A stretch of DNA of 64,000 nucleotides from Cohnella lubricantis. GTDB taxonomy: Bacteria; Bacillota; Bacilli; Paenibacillales; Paenibacillaceae. Both the position numbers and the translations under genes were made by a program. The stretch is taken from NCBI RefSeq assembly GCF_014212015.1, contig NZ_JACJVN010000056.1, positions 1 to 64,000 of the forward strand, written 5' to 3'. The notes beneath the pieces were generated by a model. It had not been told where the DNA came from. It was given only the letters and a program-made list of their open reading frames with translations, and searched no databases. Shown here in pieces: positions 41,924-51,227 of the stretch. Within the stretch, counting starts at the first letter, position 1. The number at the start of each line of letters is the position of its first letter.

Positions 41924-42589
41924 ATGGCCAAGAAACAATTCGCAATTATCGGGCTGGGCCGCTTCGGCTCGAGCGTAGCTAAATATTTGTCCGAGATGGG
42001 CTATGAAGTGCTGGCCATCGACGACGACAGCGATCGCGTGCAGGATGTCTCCAACATCGTGACGCATGCCGTATCTGCTGATTCCACGGACGAAGAAGCG
42101 ATGCGGGCGCTCGGCATTCGCAACTTCGATGTCGTGGTCGTCGCGATCGGACAAGATATCCAGGCGAGCATTCTGACGACTTTGATCCTGAAGGACTTAG
42201 GCGTGCCGCAGATTATCGTCAAGGCGCAGACGGAGCTTCACGGGAAGGTGCTGAACAAGATCGGCGCGGACAAGGTCGTCTTCCCGGAGCGAGACATGGG
42301 GCTGCGCGTCGCGCATCATCTCATCTCGCCGAATATTCTCGAGCACATCGAGCTCTCGAGCAACTACAGCATCGTGGAGATGAAGCTGCCGTCCGCGATG
42401 TTCGACAAGAGCCTGAAGCAGCTCGACGTGCGGGCGAAGTATGAGTGCAACGTGCTGGCGGTGAAGCGGAAGGGCGAGATGAACATCTCCTTCCCGCCGG
42501 ATGAGCCTTTGAAAGAAGGCGATGTGATCGTCATCGTCGGGCTTAATGAGAATTTGACCAAGCTGGAGCAAGCCTATGCGGAGCCTTGA
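41924..42589 (+). CDS. ktrA: KtrA/KtrC-like potassium channel regulator
   Basis: A 221-residue cytosolic RCK protein that gates a Ktr potassium transporter. RCK_N Rossmann fold: IIGLGRFGSSVAKYL, then the acidic IDDD ending strand 2. RCK_C domain from about residue 135, ending VIVIVGLNENL. No ktrB partner is in the window. The ATG at 41924 is about 12 bp after AAAGGGG. It overlaps the next gene by 14 bp. Confidence 0.87.
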   Translation: MAKKQFAIIGLGRFGSSVAKYLSEMGYEVLAIDDDSDRVQDVSNIVTHAVSADSTDEEAMRALGIRNFDVVVVAIGQDIQASILTTLILKDLGVPQIIVKAQTELHGKVLNKIGADKVVFPERDMGLRVAHHLISPNILEHIELSSNYSIVEMKLPSAMFDKSLKQLDVRAKYECNVLAVKRKGEMNISFPPDEPLKEGDVIVIVGLNENLTKLEQAYAEP

Positions 42590-43595
42590 GCCGGCGCTGA
42601 CGTCAGTCGCCAACCCGCGGGTCAAAGGCTGGGCGAAGCTGTCCGAGCGCAAGCATCGGGAGCGGGAAGGCCGCTTCAAGCTGGAGGGCACGCATCTGGT
42701 GGCAGAAGCGTTGGCGGCCGGTTGGCCGCTGGAGTGCGTAGCGTTCGACGAGGCCATGGGCATTCCGGCTGAGCTGCTGCCTTATGCGGAGCGCAAGAGC
42801 GGTGCGGATGAGGGCGCAGGTGAGGGGCTGGCGACGGCGTGGATTCCGGTGTCGCCGGACATTATCGCGAAGTGCAGCGAGACGGAGACGCCGCAGCCGG
42901 TGTTCGCGATCGCGCTGCGCAAGGAGCAGCCGCTGGAGGCGCTGTTCGGCGGCGTGGGAGGAGTGGGCGAAGGCACGGTTGGCGGCGCGGCGGCGGGGGC
43001 TGGCAGCGCAGCAGTGAACGAGGACGGCGAGATGTGCGGCGGTGCGGCTGGTGAGCGTAGCGGAGCCGGCGCAGCGAGCGCTGGCGAAGCGGTTGGCGCA
43101 AGCGGCGGCGCTGCGGGCTCGGGGCCGGTCGTTGTGCTCGACGGCGTGCAGGATCCCGGCAACGTCGGCACGATCATTCGCAGCGCGGCGGCCAGCGGCG
43201 CGCGCGCGGTTGTGCTCGGCCGCGGCACGGCCGACCTGTACAACGCGAAGACGCTTCGCGCCACGATGGGCACGCTGTTCTACGTGCCCGTGTGGGAAGC
43301 GGAGCTGTCCGCGTTGTTGCCGGAGGCGCGCAGCCGCGGAGCGAAGCTGTACGGCACGAGCTTGCAGGCGACGCGCAGCTGCTACGAGTGCGACTTGTCC
43401 GGCGGCGATACGTGGCTGCTGTTCGGCAACGAGGGCAGCGGGCTGTCGCCGGCCGTTCAGGCGCTTGTGGACGAGCCGATCATCATCCCGATGACCGGTC
43501 AAGCCGAGTCGCTGAACGTCGCCATGGCGGCGACGATTCTGTTGTTCGAGTCGCAGCGGCAGCGGATTTTTCAAACAACAAAAATTCCTGACTAA
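42576..43595 (+). CDS. TrmH-family RNA methyltransferase (YsgA-like) with Gly/Ala insert
   Basis: A 339-residue SPOUT 2'-O-ribose methyltransferase. An N-terminal substrate-binding domain (about 1-124; KLSERKHREREGRFKLEGTH) leads to the catalytic knot domain with motif 1 DGVQDPGNVGTIIRSA (from 189), motif 2 LFGNEGSGLS and motif 3 IIIPMTGQAESLNVAMA. Residues 125-184 are a Gly/Ala-rich low-complexity insert that ordinary members (about 250-270 residues) lack. ATG at 42576 overlaps ktrA. Target RNA is unknown. Confidence 0.9.
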   Translation: MRSLEPALTSVANPRVKGWAKLSERKHREREGRFKLEGTHLVAEALAAGWPLECVAFDEAMGIPAELLPYAERKSGADEGAGEGLATAWIPVSPDIIAKCSETETPQPVFAIALRKEQPLEALFGGVGGVGEGTVGGAAAGAGSAAVNEDGEMCGGAAGERSGAGAASAGEAVGASGGAAGSGPVVVLDGVQDPGNVGTIIRSAAASGARAVVLGRGTADLYNAKTLRATMGTLFYVPVWEAELSALLPEARSRGAKLYGTSLQATRSCYECDLSGGDTWLLFGNEGSGLSPAVQALVDEPIIIPMTGQAESLNVAMAATILLFESQRQRIFQTTKIPD

Positions 43596-43768
43596 TCCCG
43601 ACTAACTATTGAATGAGCCGAGCTGATTTCGGGTATTTACCTGATTTTTGTTCGGCTTTTAGATTTGATCGTAACATTACAGCATTTCATTAGGCTTATA
43701 GGCTATCAATCCTCAATATTTTCTTCAGAATATTTACATTACATATAATTGAACTGAGGAGCATTCGC

Positions 43769-44740
43769 ATGAGATTCTTAAAAGACTTGGGGGCATTTGC
43801 TGGCGCAGTAACGGGCAAGGTAATCGGCGGGTCAGTTAGAGTTGTTGGCGAGATAGTCAATAGCCAAACGATCAAGGAAATAGGAGATGGGGCCGAGCGG
43901 GCTACAGCAAAGACAGGAACTCTTCTCGGTAAGGTTGCGAGCGGTACTGTTGATGTTGGAGTGGGACTCTTCCAAAAGGATGATCATAAGGTTAAGCAAG
44001 GATTCTCAGATCTTGGAGAGGCTGTAGTGACCACGGCGACAGATGTTGTCCATGGTGTCGGATACATCTATGAGAATGGCAAAAATGTAGTAGTTGGCAT
44101 TAAAGAGGGCAACATGGATCAAGTCAAAGATGGAGCGAAAAAAATAGGGATGGTTGCGGCAGTAGGCGTGTTAGCTGTAGGAGTTGTTGATGTTATAGAT
44201 GGCGCAGATAGCGTGGCGGCGGCGGAAGCTCCAACGGATGTCGATACCATAAACGTTGATGCAGGCATGGTGGGGCATTCAGAAGTTAGTGCAGAGGGTT
44301 TGACTGATACAACCGATGTCGAAGTCATCGATACCGTCAACTCAGATTTGGCAGGTACGGAGCACCCGGAAACGGGTGTGCCATATGAGACCAAAACTAT
44401 TCAACTGCCCGATGGACATTGGATCGAAGGGGTTTTCCCCGACTTTAATGAGGTATATGCCTATGATCTTCCTGAGAGCTTGTATCTACAGACAGACGAC
44501 GTTCAATTTTCATATTTGAACGATCAATTAGCTAATGACATAGCGAATGATCCAGAATTAGCGGCGATCTTTACTGATGAGCAAATTGCGGAAATTCAAA
44601 ACGGGGACACACCCGATGGTTATGTTTGGCATCATACAGAGGAACCAGGCCATATGGAATTAGTCGAAGAAGAGGAACATGTCCATTCTGCTCACACAGG
44701 TGGTCGTGAACTTTGGGGCGGCGGTGCGGAATACCGCTAA
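43769..44740 (+). CDS. WHH-type nuclease toxin-like protein
   Basis: A 323-residue protein. The C-terminus (about 200-323) matches the HNH/Endo VII superfamily WHH nuclease used as the toxin tip of polymorphic toxins: GVPYETKTIQLPDG, NGDTPDGYVWHHTEEPG, and the ending HTGGRELWGGGAEYR. WHH sits near residue 286. The N-terminus (1-150) is rich in Gly/Ala/Val helices, including a hydrophobic GMVAAVGVLAVGVVDV stretch. AT-richer than its neighbours, which suggests transfer. ATG with GAGGAGC. Possible cellular target is DNA; no immunity gene is recognised downstream. Confidence 0.8.
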   Translation: MRFLKDLGAFAGAVTGKVIGGSVRVVGEIVNSQTIKEIGDGAERATAKTGTLLGKVASGTVDVGVGLFQKDDHKVKQGFSDLGEAVVTTATDVVHGVGYIYENGKNVVVGIKEGNMDQVKDGAKKIGMVAAVGVLAVGVVDVIDGADSVAAAEAPTDVDTINVDAGMVGHSEVSAEGLTDTTDVEVIDTVNSDLAGTEHPETGVPYETKTIQLPDGHWIEGVFPDFNEVYAYDLPESLYLQTDDVQFSYLNDQLANDIANDPELAAIFTDEQIAEIQNGDTPDGYVWHHTEEPGHMELVEEEEHVHSAHTGGRELWGGGAEYR

Positions 44741-44777
44741 AAGAGCGGGATTCCAATTGACTATCTGTTAGTTTGTC

Positions 44778-45050
44778 ATGGGTATCGAGTCTGTTGCATT
44801 CAGCTTAGAAAAAACCAATCTCTTGGACGATTTAATTGATCGTTTGATTATCGATTGGGGAAATGCAACAAGAAGCTGGTATCAGTGGTTAAACGCGAAA
44901 GCCCAATTCATAATATTGGACACGGCAGGAAGACCGGCATCTGAGCATTCTCTTGCTCCGATGCCGGTCTTCTTGCCGTTGTGTGAGGCATATCACAGTC
45001 GGGCAAGGCGAGTTCCTATACAGTTAGGTTTGACAACTAAGGAGGAATAA
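44778..45050 (+). CDS. Doubtful ORF after toxin gene, possible immunity remnant
   Basis: A 90-codon frame in the position where an immunity gene would lie. There is no ribosome site before its ATG, and its second half is made of a large inverted repeat (44924-44977), so the full frame is probably not a real protein. The first 40 codons (LLDDLIDRLIIDWGNATRSW) could be what remains of an immunity gene. Confidence 0.25.
   Translation: MGIESVAFSLEKTNLLDDLIDRLIIDWGNATRSWYQWLNAKAQFIILDTAGRPASEHSLAPMPVFLPLCEAYHSRARRVPIQLGLTTKEE
44924..44977 (+). terminator. 18-bp inverted repeat, terminator-like
   Basis: GGCAGGAAGACCGGCATC (44924-44941) pairs with GATGCCGGTCTTCTTGCC (44960-44977), with one G:U. 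There is no T run after it. It separates the toxin island from the kinase genes. Confidence 0.55.
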
Positions 45051-45051
45051 A

Positions 45052-45105
45052 ATGCTAGATAACCAAGCGCAGGCGAAATCCTTGCGGATAACACGACGAT
45101 TATGA
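45052..45105 (+). CDS. 17-codon leader ORF coupled to the kinase
   Basis: ATG at 45052 has the best ribosome site around (AAGGAGGAATAAA), and the frame encodes MLDNQAQAKSLRITRRL before a TGA that overlaps the kinase ATG (ATGA, 45102-45105). The peptide reads like a natural cytoplasmic N-terminus for the membrane helix that follows. It is either a leader peptide giving translational coupling or the result of a frameshift at the gene's 5' end. Confidence 0.45.
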   Translation: MLDNQAQAKSLRITRRL

Positions 45106-46241
45106 CGGCGGTCGGCCTCTTCAGCTTGTTGATCTGCATTATTCTAGGAGCGGCTATGTACCGCCTGATGCGCTGTTATGGCATCGCAAGGCGTAATTTG
45201 CGAGATGCTTCGGCTCTGCTCGCCAGCATTGACGCGACGGTCTGGCTTCGGGATCTCAATAACAGGCGATCCTTCGTATCCGCGGGAATTGCGAGTTTGT
45301 TCGGCATATCGCAAGAAGAATTCCAACGGGACCAACAGGTATGGCGGAAGAAGGTTCATCCTGAGGACCTGCCCTTTCTCCTGCGCAAGGAAGAGGAGTT
45401 GTCAGAAGGGAAGCCGGTCTTGGTCGAATTCCGCGTGCTTCTCTCATCGGATTCATGGAAGTGGGTGCAGGCAAGAGCCACGCCCGTGCTCGATTCCGAA
45501 CGGAAGCTAACCCAAGTGTATGGCGTGCTGCTCGATATCACGGAACGGAAGCGGGCGGAGCAGATCAAAGAGCAGCTCTCGGAAGAATCGCGGTTCGCCA
45601 AGACGGCCATTCGAACGACGTTGGAGATTCAAGAGACGGAGCGCAAGAGGATTGCCAAGGAGCTTCACGATGGCGCCGGACAGTCCCTGTATTCGGTGCT
45701 GCTAGGCTTGAACTTCATCAAGAGCGAGCTGGACGTTCCGCTCCGCTTGCTCGAATATATGAACGATATGGCTAGAGATCTCGAGCGGATGATTCAGTCG
45801 ATGAAGGATTTCTCTCTGGCCTTAAGCCCGGATCTGCTAGAACAACTGGGCTTGTCGGCGGCGCTGGAGGGCCTGGTTCGACAGCTGCGCACGACGCAGA
45901 TAGTGCAAACGCTCACACTGGATGTGCGGCTATCGGAGCGGCTTCATCCCGACGTCGAGATTAACTTGTACCGGATCGTTCAGGAATCGCTGTCTAACGC
46001 GATGAAGCATTCGCGATGCGGCTCGATCCTGATCTCGATCGGTGATACGGAAGCCGGCATCCTGTTGGAAGTCCGGGATGACGGCGTTGGATTCATGACG
46101 GAAGCTGGGCAGCGAGGTTTGGGGCTTAGGCACATGGAAGAACGGGCTCGGCTAATGGGGGGGAGCTTCAAGATAAGATCCAGTCCCGAGAAGGGCACTG
46201 TAATCCTAGTGTCTGTCCCCGTCACGAGGCGGAGGGCATGA
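45102..46241 (+). CDS. PAS-domain sensor histidine kinase (NarL-type partner)
   Basis: A 379-residue kinase with one membrane helix (about 3-24), a PAS domain (about 36-148), HisKA_3 with phosphorylated His189 (RIAKELHDGAGQS) and an ATPase domain (RDDGVGF, GLGLRHMEERA). It lacks its own ribosome site; translation probably depends on the upstream 17-codon frame. The signal is unknown. Its stop overlaps the response regulator start. Confidence 0.9.
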   Translation: MTAVGLFSLLICIILGAAMYRLMRCYGIARRNLRDASALLASIDATVWLRDLNNRRSFVSAGIASLFGISQEEFQRDQQVWRKKVHPEDLPFLLRKEEELSEGKPVLVEFRVLLSSDSWKWVQARATPVLDSERKLTQVYGVLLDITERKRAEQIKEQLSEESRFAKTAIRTTLEIQETERKRIAKELHDGAGQSLYSVLLGLNFIKSELDVPLRLLEYMNDMARDLERMIQSMKDFSLALSPDLLEQLGLSAALEGLVRQLRTTQIVQTLTLDVRLSERLHPDVEINLYRIVQESLSNAMKHSRCGSILISIGDTEAGILLEVRDDGVGFMTEAGQRGLGLRHMEERARLMGGSFKIRSSPEKGTVILVSVPVTRRRA

Positions 46242-46885
46242 TGATGATAAAAGTGATGCTAGTGGAAGATCATACGATGGTTAGGCTTGGCATTGCGTTG
46301 CTGCTTAAGTCCATTCCGGGAATTCGGATCGTCGGCGAATGTGACAACGGGCGGACGGCTGTTCAGGAGGCCGTTCGGCTGAATCCCGACGTAATCCTAA
46401 TGGATCTATCGATGCAGGAGGGTATGACAGGGTTCACGGCGATCGAAGAGGCGAAGAAGGCGCTGCCGAACGTTCGGATCGTGATCCTGACGATGTACGA
46501 CGGAGAGGGCTTCGTGAAGCAAGCGGCCTCCATGGGAGTGGAAGGCTACATCTTGAAGAACGGCAACAGCGACGATCTTCAGAATGCGATTTTCCATGCT
46601 TACCAGGGCAATGTGTACTATCGGACTTCGATCGATCTTGAGAAGATCCAACGGAGCCTTCGTGCCAACAAGGGAGAACCGGAGAACCACCTGACGCCGC
46701 GCGAGCAAGAGATCGTTCGCTTGACCGCACTGGGGCTTGGTAACCGGGAGATGGCGGAGCAGCTGTATATCAGCATTAAGACGGTCGAAAATCACAAGAC
46801 GAATATTATGGCTAAGCTTGAGATCTCCAGCCGGAAGGAATTAATCGCTTACGCCATCAAGAATCGCTATTTGCAGCTCACTTAG
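46238..46885 (+). CDS. NarL/LuxR-family response regulator
   Basis: A 215-residue regulator. Receiver with Glu10-Asp11 and phospho-acceptor Asp56 (VILMDLSMQ), LuxR DNA-binding domain at the C-terminus (LTPREQEIVRLTALGLGNREMA). Three in-frame ATGs (46238, 46241, 46244) follow CGGAGGG; the third has the best spacing. Partner of the kinase immediately upstream; targets unknown. Confidence 0.92.
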   Translation: MMMIKVMLVEDHTMVRLGIALLLKSIPGIRIVGECDNGRTAVQEAVRLNPDVILMDLSMQEGMTGFTAIEEAKKALPNVRIVILTMYDGEGFVKQAASMGVEGYILKNGNSDDLQNAIFHAYQGNVYYRTSIDLEKIQRSLRANKGEPENHLTPREQEIVRLTALGLGNREMAEQLYISIKTVENHKTNIMAKLEISSRKELIAYAIKNRYLQLT

Positions 46886-46922
46886 AGCAAGCAGAGAGCA
46901 GCGAGCCGGGCGGCGCTCTGAT

Positions 46923-48734
46923 TCACACGAGAAGCTCGGCTTGCTGTTGGGCTACGTATTCGACGAAGTCCGGCTCCGGGAGCGGAGGGCTGTAGTAGTA
47001 GCCTTGGATTTGCTCGCACTGGTGTTCTCTAAGGAATATGAGCTGATCCGCGCTCTCGACGCCTTCTGCCACTACGTTCATGTTCAGATTGTGCGCCAGC
47101 TGGATGATGGATTTGACGATCGTTTGGTCACCGCAGTCGACCGTGAGATCCCGGATGAACGACTTGTCGATCTTGACTGTCTGGATCGGCAGCTTGCTTA
47201 GATAGCTCAAGGAGGAATACCCCGTGCCGAAGTCGTCCAGCGCGATCTGAAGTCCCATCTCCTTCAATTGCCTAAGCGTAGACAGCGTTAGATCAAGGTG
47301 GCTCATGACGGTGCTCTCGGTTAATTCGAGCTCGATCTGTCGAGGGTCGACCCGGGTCTCCTCCAGCACGCGGGTGATATATCGCGGCAGTTCGGCATGT
47401 TGGAACGATAGCATCGAGAGATTCACGGAGACGATAAGCGGCATCCGATTGTCCCGATGCCACTGCGTGACTTGTTCGCAAACGCTGCGGAACACCCATT
47501 GGTCCAGTTCGATGATGAGCCCGCTCTCCTCCGCCAACGGGATGAACCGATCCGGGGGGATGGGGCCATGCGTGGGGTGATTCCAGCGCACCAATGCTTC
47601 GACGCCGGCGATCGTCCCCGTATCCGCGTTCACCTTGGGTTGATAGTACAGCATCAACTGATTCTGATCGATCGCCCGGCGTAAGTCCAACTCGAGCGAG
47701 GTACTAAAATCATCGTGCAGGTTAAGCGAGCTGTAAACCCGGTATTGGCCGCGGCCTTCCTTCTTGGAGATGAACATGGCCTTATCGGCATGGCGAATCA
47801 GCGTCTTCGCGTCGGTGCCGTCCGCCGGATAACAGCTGATGCCTATGCTGCAATTCAAGTAATGCTCCTGCCCCTCTAAGAAGATTGGCTGGGAGACGGC
47901 CTCGATGAATCGTTCCGCGATATGAACGGGGCGATTCGGATCGGAGATAGTCCCGAGCAGGACGATGAATTCGTCTCCGCCGACTCTAGCGATCGTATCT
48001 TCAGGACTGAGCAGCGAAGACAGCCGCTCCCCGACGGCCTTCAACACCATATCTCCCTGCGAATGGCCCGCCGTATCGTTGATGAGCTTGAAGCGGTCGA
48101 GGTCCAAGAACAGCACGGCGGCCTGCTGCTGGTTCCGTTCGGCATTCGCAAGTGCCGCCTCCAGCCGCTCGTTCAACAATAAGCGATTCGGCAATCCGGT
48201 CGTTCCGTCGTAATAGGCATGATGGCGGATCTCCTCCTCGAGCCGCTTCTGAACGGTGATGTCCTTGAACACGCCAATATAATGAAGCAGCGTACCATTC
48301 CCCGAGAATACCGACGTAATCCGCAGTCTCTCCAGATAGAGCGTCCCGTCCTTGCGCTTGTTCCATATCTCGCCTTCCCAGAACCCTTGCACATGAATAT
48401 CGCGCCACATGGTCTGGTAGAAATCGCGGTCGTGCTTGCCGGAGCTTAAGATGCTCGGATAGAGGCCGACGACTTCCTGCTCCGAGTATCCGGTCGTGCG
48501 GCTGAAGGAATTGTTGACGTATTCGATTCGGCGTTCAGGCCCTGTCACCATGATCGCTTCCGATATATTGCGGAAGACAGTCACCGCCAGCTTCTCTCTA
48601 GCTTCAGCGCGATGCGCAGCGAATGGCAGTCGGATTGGAACGCCGTAGAGACCCGAGTAGATAACGGCATATAGCACCGCCAGGCATAGGAAGGTAATCG
48701 ATAACAAGGGGAGCAGAAGAAGCGAATTAGGCAA
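46923..48734 (-). CDS. PAS-GGDEF-EAL cyclic-di-GMP protein
   Basis: A 603-residue protein with an N-terminal membrane helix (about 5-28), a PAS domain (about 45-165), a diguanylate cyclase domain with an intact GGDEF motif (ARVGGDEFIVLL) and a phosphodiesterase domain with an intact EAL motif (GVEALVRWNHP), plus LDDFGTGYSSL and VKIDKSFI catalytic loops. Both activities look possible. The start is TTG at 48734, about 9 bp after AAAGGATG. It is divergent from the chemotaxis receptor. Confidence 0.92.
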   Translation of the reverse strand: MPNSLLLLPLLSITFLCLAVLYAVIYSGLYGVPIRLPFAAHRAEAREKLAVTVFRNISEAIMVTGPERRIEYVNNSFSRTTGYSEQEVVGLYPSILSSGKHDRDFYQTMWRDIHVQGFWEGEIWNKRKDGTLYLERLRITSVFSGNGTLLHYIGVFKDITVQKRLEEEIRHHAYYDGTTGLPNRLLLNERLEAALANAERNQQQAAVLFLDLDRFKLINDTAGHSQGDMVLKAVGERLSSLLSPEDTIARVGGDEFIVLLGTISDPNRPVHIAERFIEAVSQPIFLEGQEHYLNCSIGISCYPADGTDAKTLIRHADKAMFISKKEGRGQYRVYSSLNLHDDFSTSLELDLRRAIDQNQLMLYYQPKVNADTGTIAGVEALVRWNHPTHGPIPPDRFIPLAEESGLIIELDQWVFRSVCEQVTQWHRDNRMPLIVSVNLSMLSFQHAELPRYITRVLEETRVDPRQIELELTESTVMSHLDLTLSTLRQLKEMGLQIALDDFGTGYSSLSYLSKLPIQTVKIDKSFIRDLTVDCGDQTIVKSIIQLAHNLNMNVVAEGVESADQLIFLREHQCEQIQGYYYSPPLPEPDFVEYVAQQQAELLV

Positions 48735-48831
48735 CTCGATGGCATCCTTTCATCGGTGAAGTTCGCATAAGAATTCATAAATCTGTATAAGACTGCATAA
48801 TGCGATTGTATATCTGTCATTGTTCGACATA

Positions 48832-48851
48832 AATAGGGGCAATCCCCTATT
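48832..48851. promoter_or_regulatory. Small hairpin in divergent region
   Basis: AATAGGGG-CAAT-CCCCTATT, a perfect 8-bp stem, then CTTTG. Two further potential stems (CTCAAT/ATTGAG near 48862-48883; CGGCGA/TCGCCG near 48890-48920) follow before the receptor gene, so its leader may be structured. I see no match to a known riboswitch. Confidence 0.35.
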
Positions 48852-48955
48852 CTTTGTTCATGCTCAATCTCGCAAAATTGAGAAGGGTCGGCGAATCGAG
48901 ACGAGGGCTGGAATCGCCGGACCTTCAAGCATTGTAACGACTGGGGGAGAGCGGA

Positions 48956-50701
48956 ATGAAGATCTTCGCAATTAAGTCGATTCGGATCAAGTTCCTCATG
49001 ATTAGCTTCGCGTTATTGGTTGTTCCTTCCTTAATCATCGGAATCGTCGGCTTCGAGATCTCCAAGCATGAGCTCGAGATAGCCGGGAAGAACCAGCTTC
49101 AGATGAGCGTCAAGTTCGCGATCGGCTTAATCAACGAATTGGACCAAGATGTCGATGAGGGTCAGCTATCGCTCGAAGAGGCTCAGGAGAGGTTCCGCGA
49201 GGAGATATTGGGACCCAAGGGAGCAGATAATAAGAGGCCCATCCGCGAGACTTACATGATTGGAGATAGCGGTTATCTCTACGCGGTGGACAAGCAGGGC
49301 ATGTCGATTATGAACCCTTCGAACGAGGGGGCTGATATGTTCGCCATTACGACAGTAGACGGCGTTCAATTGGGCAAGAAGATCGTCGAACTGGGCGGGA
49401 ATGGAGGGGGGTTCTTCTCGTACGTATGGGACAACCCGATCTCGGGCCAGGCGGAAGAGAAGCTCGCGTATGTTGAGGCGGATCCCCAATGGGGCTGGAT
49501 TATCGGTTCAGGCGCCTACGTAAGCGAATTTAATCAAGGCGCTAACTTGGTGCTGCACATTCTCCTCTATACGCTGGGAGCCGCAATTCTAATCGGCTTC
49601 TTCGCGGTGTGGCTGTTCATCCGCTCGATCGCGAACCCTATTGTTCAAGTGGCGCAGCAAGTCGAAAAGGTGGCCGGCGGCGACTTGGCGATGCCTCCTC
49701 TCGCGGTCAAGAGCGAGGACGAGATTGGGCGCCTCGCGCGGGATTTCAACGGTATGACGTCCAGCATGCAAGCGTTGATCCAGCGCATTGCTGCCAGCTC
49801 GGCGAAGGTGACCCAGTCATCGGGAGATCTGACGGAGACCGCTCAGCAGACCTCTATCGCGACGGAGCAGATTGCTCTATTCTCGCAGGAGGTGGCGGAT
49901 GGAGCCGAAGCGCAGATGGAGAAGTCGAGCGCGGTTGCGGCCGCCGTCGACGAGATTGCCAGCGGAATGGAGCAAGTGGCGCATTCGATCCTCGCCGTTG
50001 CGGACGCGTCGGTTCGGACGAATCAAGAGACGGCGAGAGGCAACGAGGTCGTCGCGCGGACGATCGATCAGATGAACATTCTGAATGACACAGTCGAAGC
50101 GGCGGCTTCCGTCATCGGTTCGTTGAACAACAAGTCGAATGAGATCGACCAGATCGTGTCTCTCATCTCGGAGATCGCCGATCAGACGAAGCTGCTCGCC
50201 TTGAACGCCGCGATCGAGGCGGCTAGGGCCGGGGATAGCGGAAGAGGATTCGCGGTGGTAGCGGACGAAGTCCGGAAGCTGGCCACGCAGTCGGCGCAGT
50301 CGACCGAGGAGATCCGGAGGCTGCTTCAGGATATTAAGCTGGACGCGAGGCTCGCGGTGCAATCCATCGAGGCCGGGACATGCGCCGTTCGGGACGGAGT
50401 GGACCAAGTACGGCAGACGGGAGAGAGCTTCCGTTCGATATCGGGCATGATCGAGGAGGTATCGGCGCAGTCCCAAGAAGTCTCCGCCATCGTGGAGGAG
50501 GTATCGGCAAGCTCTCAGAATATGGCCGCGATGATCCAATCCGTCGCCCGCATCTCCGGTCAATCGGCGGAGAACGCCCAGCAGATGGCTGCTTCCACGG
50601 AAGAACAGCTGGCTTCCATGGAGGAGATCAATGCCTCGGCCAAATCGCTGACGGCGATGGCTGAGGAACTAACGGAGATGATTGGCAGGTATAAGGTGTA
50701 G
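48956..50701 (+). CDS. Methyl-accepting chemotaxis protein
   Basis: A 581-residue receptor. Membrane helix about 11-33, a single-Cache ligand domain ([33 protein letters not shown]), second membrane helix about 200-222, HAMP, then the signalling coiled coil with hairpin tip [21 protein letters not shown]. It would control CheA and flagellar bias. ATG at 48956 with GGGGGAGAGC upstream. The ligand is unknown; it may share an input with the c-di-GMP protein opposite. Confidence 0.93.
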   Translation: MKIFAIKSIRIKFLMISFALLVVPSLIIGIVGFEISKHELEIAGKNQLQMSVKFAIGLINELDQDVDEGQLSLEEAQERFREEILGPKGADNKRPIRETYMIGDSGYLYAVDKQGMSIMNPSNEGADMFAITTVDGVQLGKKIVELGGNGGGFFSYVWDNPISGQAEEKLAYVEADPQWGWIIGSGAYVSEFNQGANLVLHILLYTLGAAILIGFFAVWLFIRSIANPIVQVAQQVEKVAGGDLAMPPLAVKSEDEIGRLARDFNGMTSSMQALIQRIAASSAKVTQSSGDLTETAQQTSIATEQIALFSQEVADGAEAQMEKSSAVAAAVDEIASGMEQVAHSILAVADASVRTNQETARGNEVVARTIDQMNILNDTVEAAASVIGSLNNKSNEIDQIVSLISEIADQTKLLALNAAIEAARAGDSGRGFAVVADEVRKLATQSAQSTEEIRRLLQDIKLDARLAVQSIEAGTCAVRDGVDQVRQTGESFRSISGMIEEVSAQSQEVSAIVEEVSASSQNMAAMIQSVARISGQSAENAQQMAASTEEQLASMEEINASAKSLTAMAEELTEMIGRYKV

Positions 50702-50717
50702 GAATTGTTTAGGTATC

Positions 50718-50759
50718 GGACCTTGATAGGCTATTAGGCCTCTCAAGGTTCTTTTTTTT
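50718..50759 (+). terminator. Terminator of the chemotaxis receptor gene
   Basis: Stem GGACCTTGATAGGC / GCCTCTCAAGGTTC with one mismatch, followed by eight T residues. Confidence 0.92.
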
Positions 50760-51227
50760 GTGCGTTGACTGTAGAGCAGTATGCCGTAGCCATCCGCTAT
50801 GCGGGGGAGTTCTACGATTCAGAAGTTGGCTTGTACTATCTATGTGCATGGAACTATCGAATCCGCCCAGAGTATTGAGCTTCCAAGCGCAACCTAATAG
50901 GAGGCAATGTATTAGATAGATAGGAAGCAAACTCGGAATGAAGTGGGGGAATGTAACGATGAGGAGGGTTGTTTATTTTTACTTGTCTCATTCTGTCACT
51001 AACTGCTTGGACTTCGTTTAATACACTAAATATTCCTGAAATCACTTTATTTTTTGAAGACGTTGCTAATCGTATTTGATCGTCGTTGAGTATAGGTTAG
51101 AAACGAATAACTTCCTGAAGATGAGAGGGAGTCCATATTTACAACAGCAAAAATGATGAAGATTGGACATTAATCGAAGATGACGGCGGTAAGAGTGTGG
51201 TAAAGTTGGAGAAGGAGGCGGCCGCTA
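50760..51227. other. AT-rich stretch with no confident gene
   Basis: No gene is supported here. Near 51142-51226 one plus-strand frame without a start codon would encode IYNSKNDEDWTLIEDDGGKS and then VVKLEKEAAANE. That composition looks protein-like and may be the tail of a lost gene. Confidence 0.4.

Noticed and set aside
48832-48955. c-di-GMP riboswitch before the chemotaxis receptor
   Set aside because: Hairpins exist, but the conserved GEMM core sequence blocks are not present.
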